Assembly: GCA_905373185.1 (NCBI GenBank) | Contig: CAJPSE010000105.1 | Span: 1 to 6,180 of the forward strand | Direction: 5' to 3' | DNA: 6,180 nucleotides | From: an uncultured Fretibacterium sp. | GTDB taxonomy: Bacteria; Synergistota; Synergistia; Synergistales; Aminobacteriaceae | Part shown: positions 4,730 through 6,180 of the stretch, in pieces | Layout: the number at the start of each line of letters is the position of its first letter | Position numbering within the stretch: position 1 is the stretch's first letter | Made by a program: the position numbers and the translations under genes | The notes under the pieces: generated by a model | Told to the model about the DNA's origin: nothing | Seen by the model: only the letters and a program-made list of their open reading frames with translations | The model's database searches: none

Positions 4730-6010
4730 ATGTTCACGATTACGGAGTTTCTGCACCAGGAGGTCAGGCCCGCGCTTGGCTGTACCGAGCCCGGGGCTGT
4801 GGCGCTTGCCGTCTCCAAAGCCTGCGAGCAGCTGGGCGGGCGGGCGGACAGGCTGGATGTCGTCGTCAGCAACAGCATCTACAAGAACGGCATTGCCGTC
4901 GGAATCCCGGGCACCGATGGATTGAGGGGAAACGAAATCGCCGCGGCCCTCGCGGTCTTCTGCGGCAGGAGCTGCTACGGCCTGGAGGTCCTGAAGGACG
5001 CGACCCCGGAGGACCTGGCGCGGGCCCGCAGCTTCATCGAGGAGGGGCGCCTCGTCCTGAAGCCCAACGGGCGCCCCGGCGTCTACGTGGAGGCCACGGC
5101 CTCGCACGGGGAGGAGACGGGGACGGCGATTATCCGGGACTCCCACGCCAACATCACGGAGGTCCGCAGGAACGGACGCCCTCTTCCGCAGGCCGAGGGG
5201 CCCGGCGCGTCGGCATCCGCGGCCGCTCCCGTCGGACCCGTCGTCGCGCAGGCCGACTTCGAATCGCTGACCGCCCTCGCCGATACGCTTTCCCCCTCCG
5301 ATGTGGACTACATCTGGGAGGGGATCGAGATGAACGAGCGCATATCGCGGCACGGGTTCGAGAACGTGGTCGGGCTGGGGCTGGGCCGCGCCGTGCGGGA
5401 TGCCGCGGGGCCGTGCTACGCCCAGGACCTCGCGGCGAAGATCAAGGCCGTCTCCGCGGCCGCCTCGGACGCGCGCATGGCCGGGGTCTCGATGCCCGTC
5501 ATGAGCAGCGCCGGGTCCGGCAACCACGGGATCACGGCCATCCTTCCCGTCTACGTCGTCGGGCAGCACTACGGAAAGTCCCGGGAGGAGATCGCGCGCG
5601 CCATCGCCTACAGCCACCTGGCCACCAGCTACATCAAGAGCCGGATGGGACGCCTCAGCCCGGTCTGCGGCTGTGCCGTCGCCGCGGGGGCCGGTGCCGC
5701 CGCGGGCATCGTCAAGCTGCTGGGCGGGGATGGACATCAGGCCAGGAAGGCGATGGAACTGGTCCTGGGCAATATCGTGGGCATGGTCTGCGACGGGGCC
5801 AAGGAGTCCTGTGCCCTCAAGGTCGGTACCGGCGCCGCGGAGGCCTTCTATGCCGCGAAGATCGCTCTCTCCCACGGGGGCATGGAGGTCTCGCAGGGGG
5901 TGGTGGACATCTCGGACTTCGCCGCCACGGTCGTCAACGCCGCCCGGCTCAACGCCGAGGGTATGAAGGACGTGGACGGCACCCTGATCGACATCATATC
6001 GTCCCGCTGA
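4730..6010 (+). CDS. cyuA: Probable L-cysteine desulfidase (UPF0597/YhaM-CyuA family)
   Basis: Cytoplasmic iron-sulfur enzyme expected to convert L-cysteine to pyruvate, ammonia and sulfide; the family is related to the alpha domain of iron-sulfur L-serine dehydratases, so serine deamination is the main alternative. The 426-residue length is normal. Family motifs include the N-terminal RPALGCTEPGAVALA (13-27), SNSIYKNG (47-54), GIPGTDG (58-64), MPVMSSAGSGNHG (255-267) and GRLSPVCGCAVAAGAGAA (307-324). Cluster ligands probably come from C18, C313 or C315, and C354 or C361 (MVCDGAKESC), comparable in layout to the three cysteines of the Methanocaldococcus enzyme. The start ATG 4730 has only AAGG three bases upstream and GGAAAGG twelve bases upstream, so initiation may be weak. 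It lies beyond the terminator at 4506, hence is a separate unit. No transporter or regulator gene adjoins it here. Confidence 0.88.
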   Translation: MFTITEFLHQEVRPALGCTEPGAVALAVSKACEQLGGRADRLDVVVSNSIYKNGIAVGIPGTDGLRGNEIAAALAVFCGRSCYGLEVLKDATPEDLARARSFIEEGRLVLKPNGRPGVYVEATASHGEETGTAIIRDSHANITEVRRNGRPLPQAEGPGASASAAAPVGPVVAQADFESLTALADTLSPSDVDYIWEGIEMNERISRHGFENVVGLGLGRAVRDAAGPCYAQDLAAKIKAVSAAASDARMAGVSMPVMSSAGSGNHGITAILPVYVVGQHYGKSREEIARAIAYSHLATSYIKSRMGRLSPVCGCAVAAGAGAAAGIVKLLGGDGHQARKAMELVLGNIVGMVCDGAKESCALKVGTGAAEAFYAAKIALSHGGMEVSQGVVDISDFAATVVNAARLNAEGMKDVDGTLIDIISSR

Positions 6011-6016
6011 CGGAGG

Positions 6017-6180
6017 TCAGAACACGTCGTCGCTGGCGGAGAACAGGGGGATCTCCCCCAGCGCTCCGAACCCGGCGGCGAGGTAGAAGGGGACGCCCGA
6101 GGGCGTCGCCTGGAGCAGGACTTGCCGCTTCCCCCCGCGGCGGGCGATCCTCAGGATCTCCGCCATGATGGCGGAGATCC
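6017..6180 (-). CDS. GNAT-like acetyltransferase, C-terminal fragment (runs off the window)
   Basis: On the minus strand the frame is open from the window edge to a TGA (complement of 6017-6019), giving 53 full codons. The residues KRQVLLQATPSGVPFYLAAG, followed by FGALGEIPLF, match the late strand-helix-strand part of GNAT N-acetyltransferases, where a substrate- and CoA-contacting strand is followed by a Pro/Tyr helix and a GF turn before the last strand. The upstream ISAIMAEILRIARRGG looks like the long helix after the acetyl-CoA pyrophosphate loop, which itself lies outside the window. Start, length and substrate are unknown. The gene converges on the desulfidase gene with 6 bases between stops and no terminator between them. 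Confidence 0.7.
   Translation of the reverse strand, partial: ISAIMAEILRIARRGGKRQVLLQATPSGVPFYLAAGFGALGEIPLFSASDDVF
6154..6180. repeat. Perfect 12-bp inverted repeat with 3-base loop at the window edge
   Basis: Bases 6154-6165 (GGATCTCCGCCA) are exactly complementary to 6169-6180 (TGGCGGAGATCC) around TGA. The repeat lies inside the acetyltransferase coding frame and may extend past the window edge. No T-run is visible on the minus-strand side within the window. Confidence 0.7.

Noticed and set aside
4211..5875. A 554-codon minus-strand open frame and a 495-codon plus-strand frame (4681-6168) over the desulfidase gene
   Set aside because: Both overlap the well-supported desulfidase frame, give Arg/Gly/Ala-rich translations typical of shadow frames, and run through the terminator and repeats or the convergent acetyltransferase.
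6092..6107. Short inverted repeat GACGCCC-GA-GGGCGTC as a terminator for the convergent genes
   Set aside because: It has a 2-base loop, lies inside the acetyltransferase coding frame, and has no T-run after it on either strand.
1..6180. CRISPR arrays, tRNA or rRNA genes, insertion sequences
   Set aside because: No regularly spaced direct repeats with unique spacers, no tRNA-like cloverleaf or rRNA segments, and no transposase or terminal inverted repeats were seen.

Overview
The window is GC-rich, densely coded bacterial DNA. It carries metabolic and cell-wall genes plus one lower-GC toxin-antitoxin insert. A cysteine desulfidase of the UPF0597/YhaM type points to an anaerobe. High GC, TTG starts and this gene mix would fit a Synergistota-like organism, but that placement is a guess and nothing in the window fixes the taxon.

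Layout, left to right. Bases 1-746 hold the 3' part of a XerC/XerD-type tyrosine recombinase, with its 5' end outside the window and all catalytic residues present. Bases 747-920 are an AT-richer intergenic region. It contains an imperfect hairpin and a well-formed sigma-70-type promoter whose spacer and -10 box are covered by a perfect 8-4-8 palindrome. Bases 921-1606 are a HigBA-type module, toxin first. The antitoxin starts at a TTG that overlaps the toxin stop. Next comes a 19-bp tandem duplication of a ribosome-binding-site/start segment, followed by a trimeric-type purine nucleoside phosphorylase (1658-2509) and a secreted M23 metallopeptidase (2529-3461). A DJ-1/PfpI-family protein (3570-4118) and an unrecognised 93-residue protein (4159-4440) follow, and a strong intrinsic terminator lies at about 4506-4543. 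The non-coding stretch 4441-4729 also contains three tandem 16-bp repeats. Bases 4730-6010 encode the probable L-cysteine desulfidase. Convergent to it, 6 bases away, is the C-terminal end of a GNAT-like acetyltransferase on the minus strand, cut by the window edge.

How the genes may work together. From the promoter near 872 to the terminator near 4506 all genes point the same way. I see no convincing terminator between them, so the purine, peptidase, DJ-1 and small-protein genes may be partly transcribed from the autoregulated toxin-antitoxin promoter. The leader of the toxin gene and the duplicated leader of the phosphorylase gene share the same start-proximal sequence. This suggests the module and the phosphorylase gene became linked by recombination at a translation-initiation region. 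That link is the most unusual thing in the window. Otherwise the genes belong to known families, and I do not see a clearly new multi-gene system.
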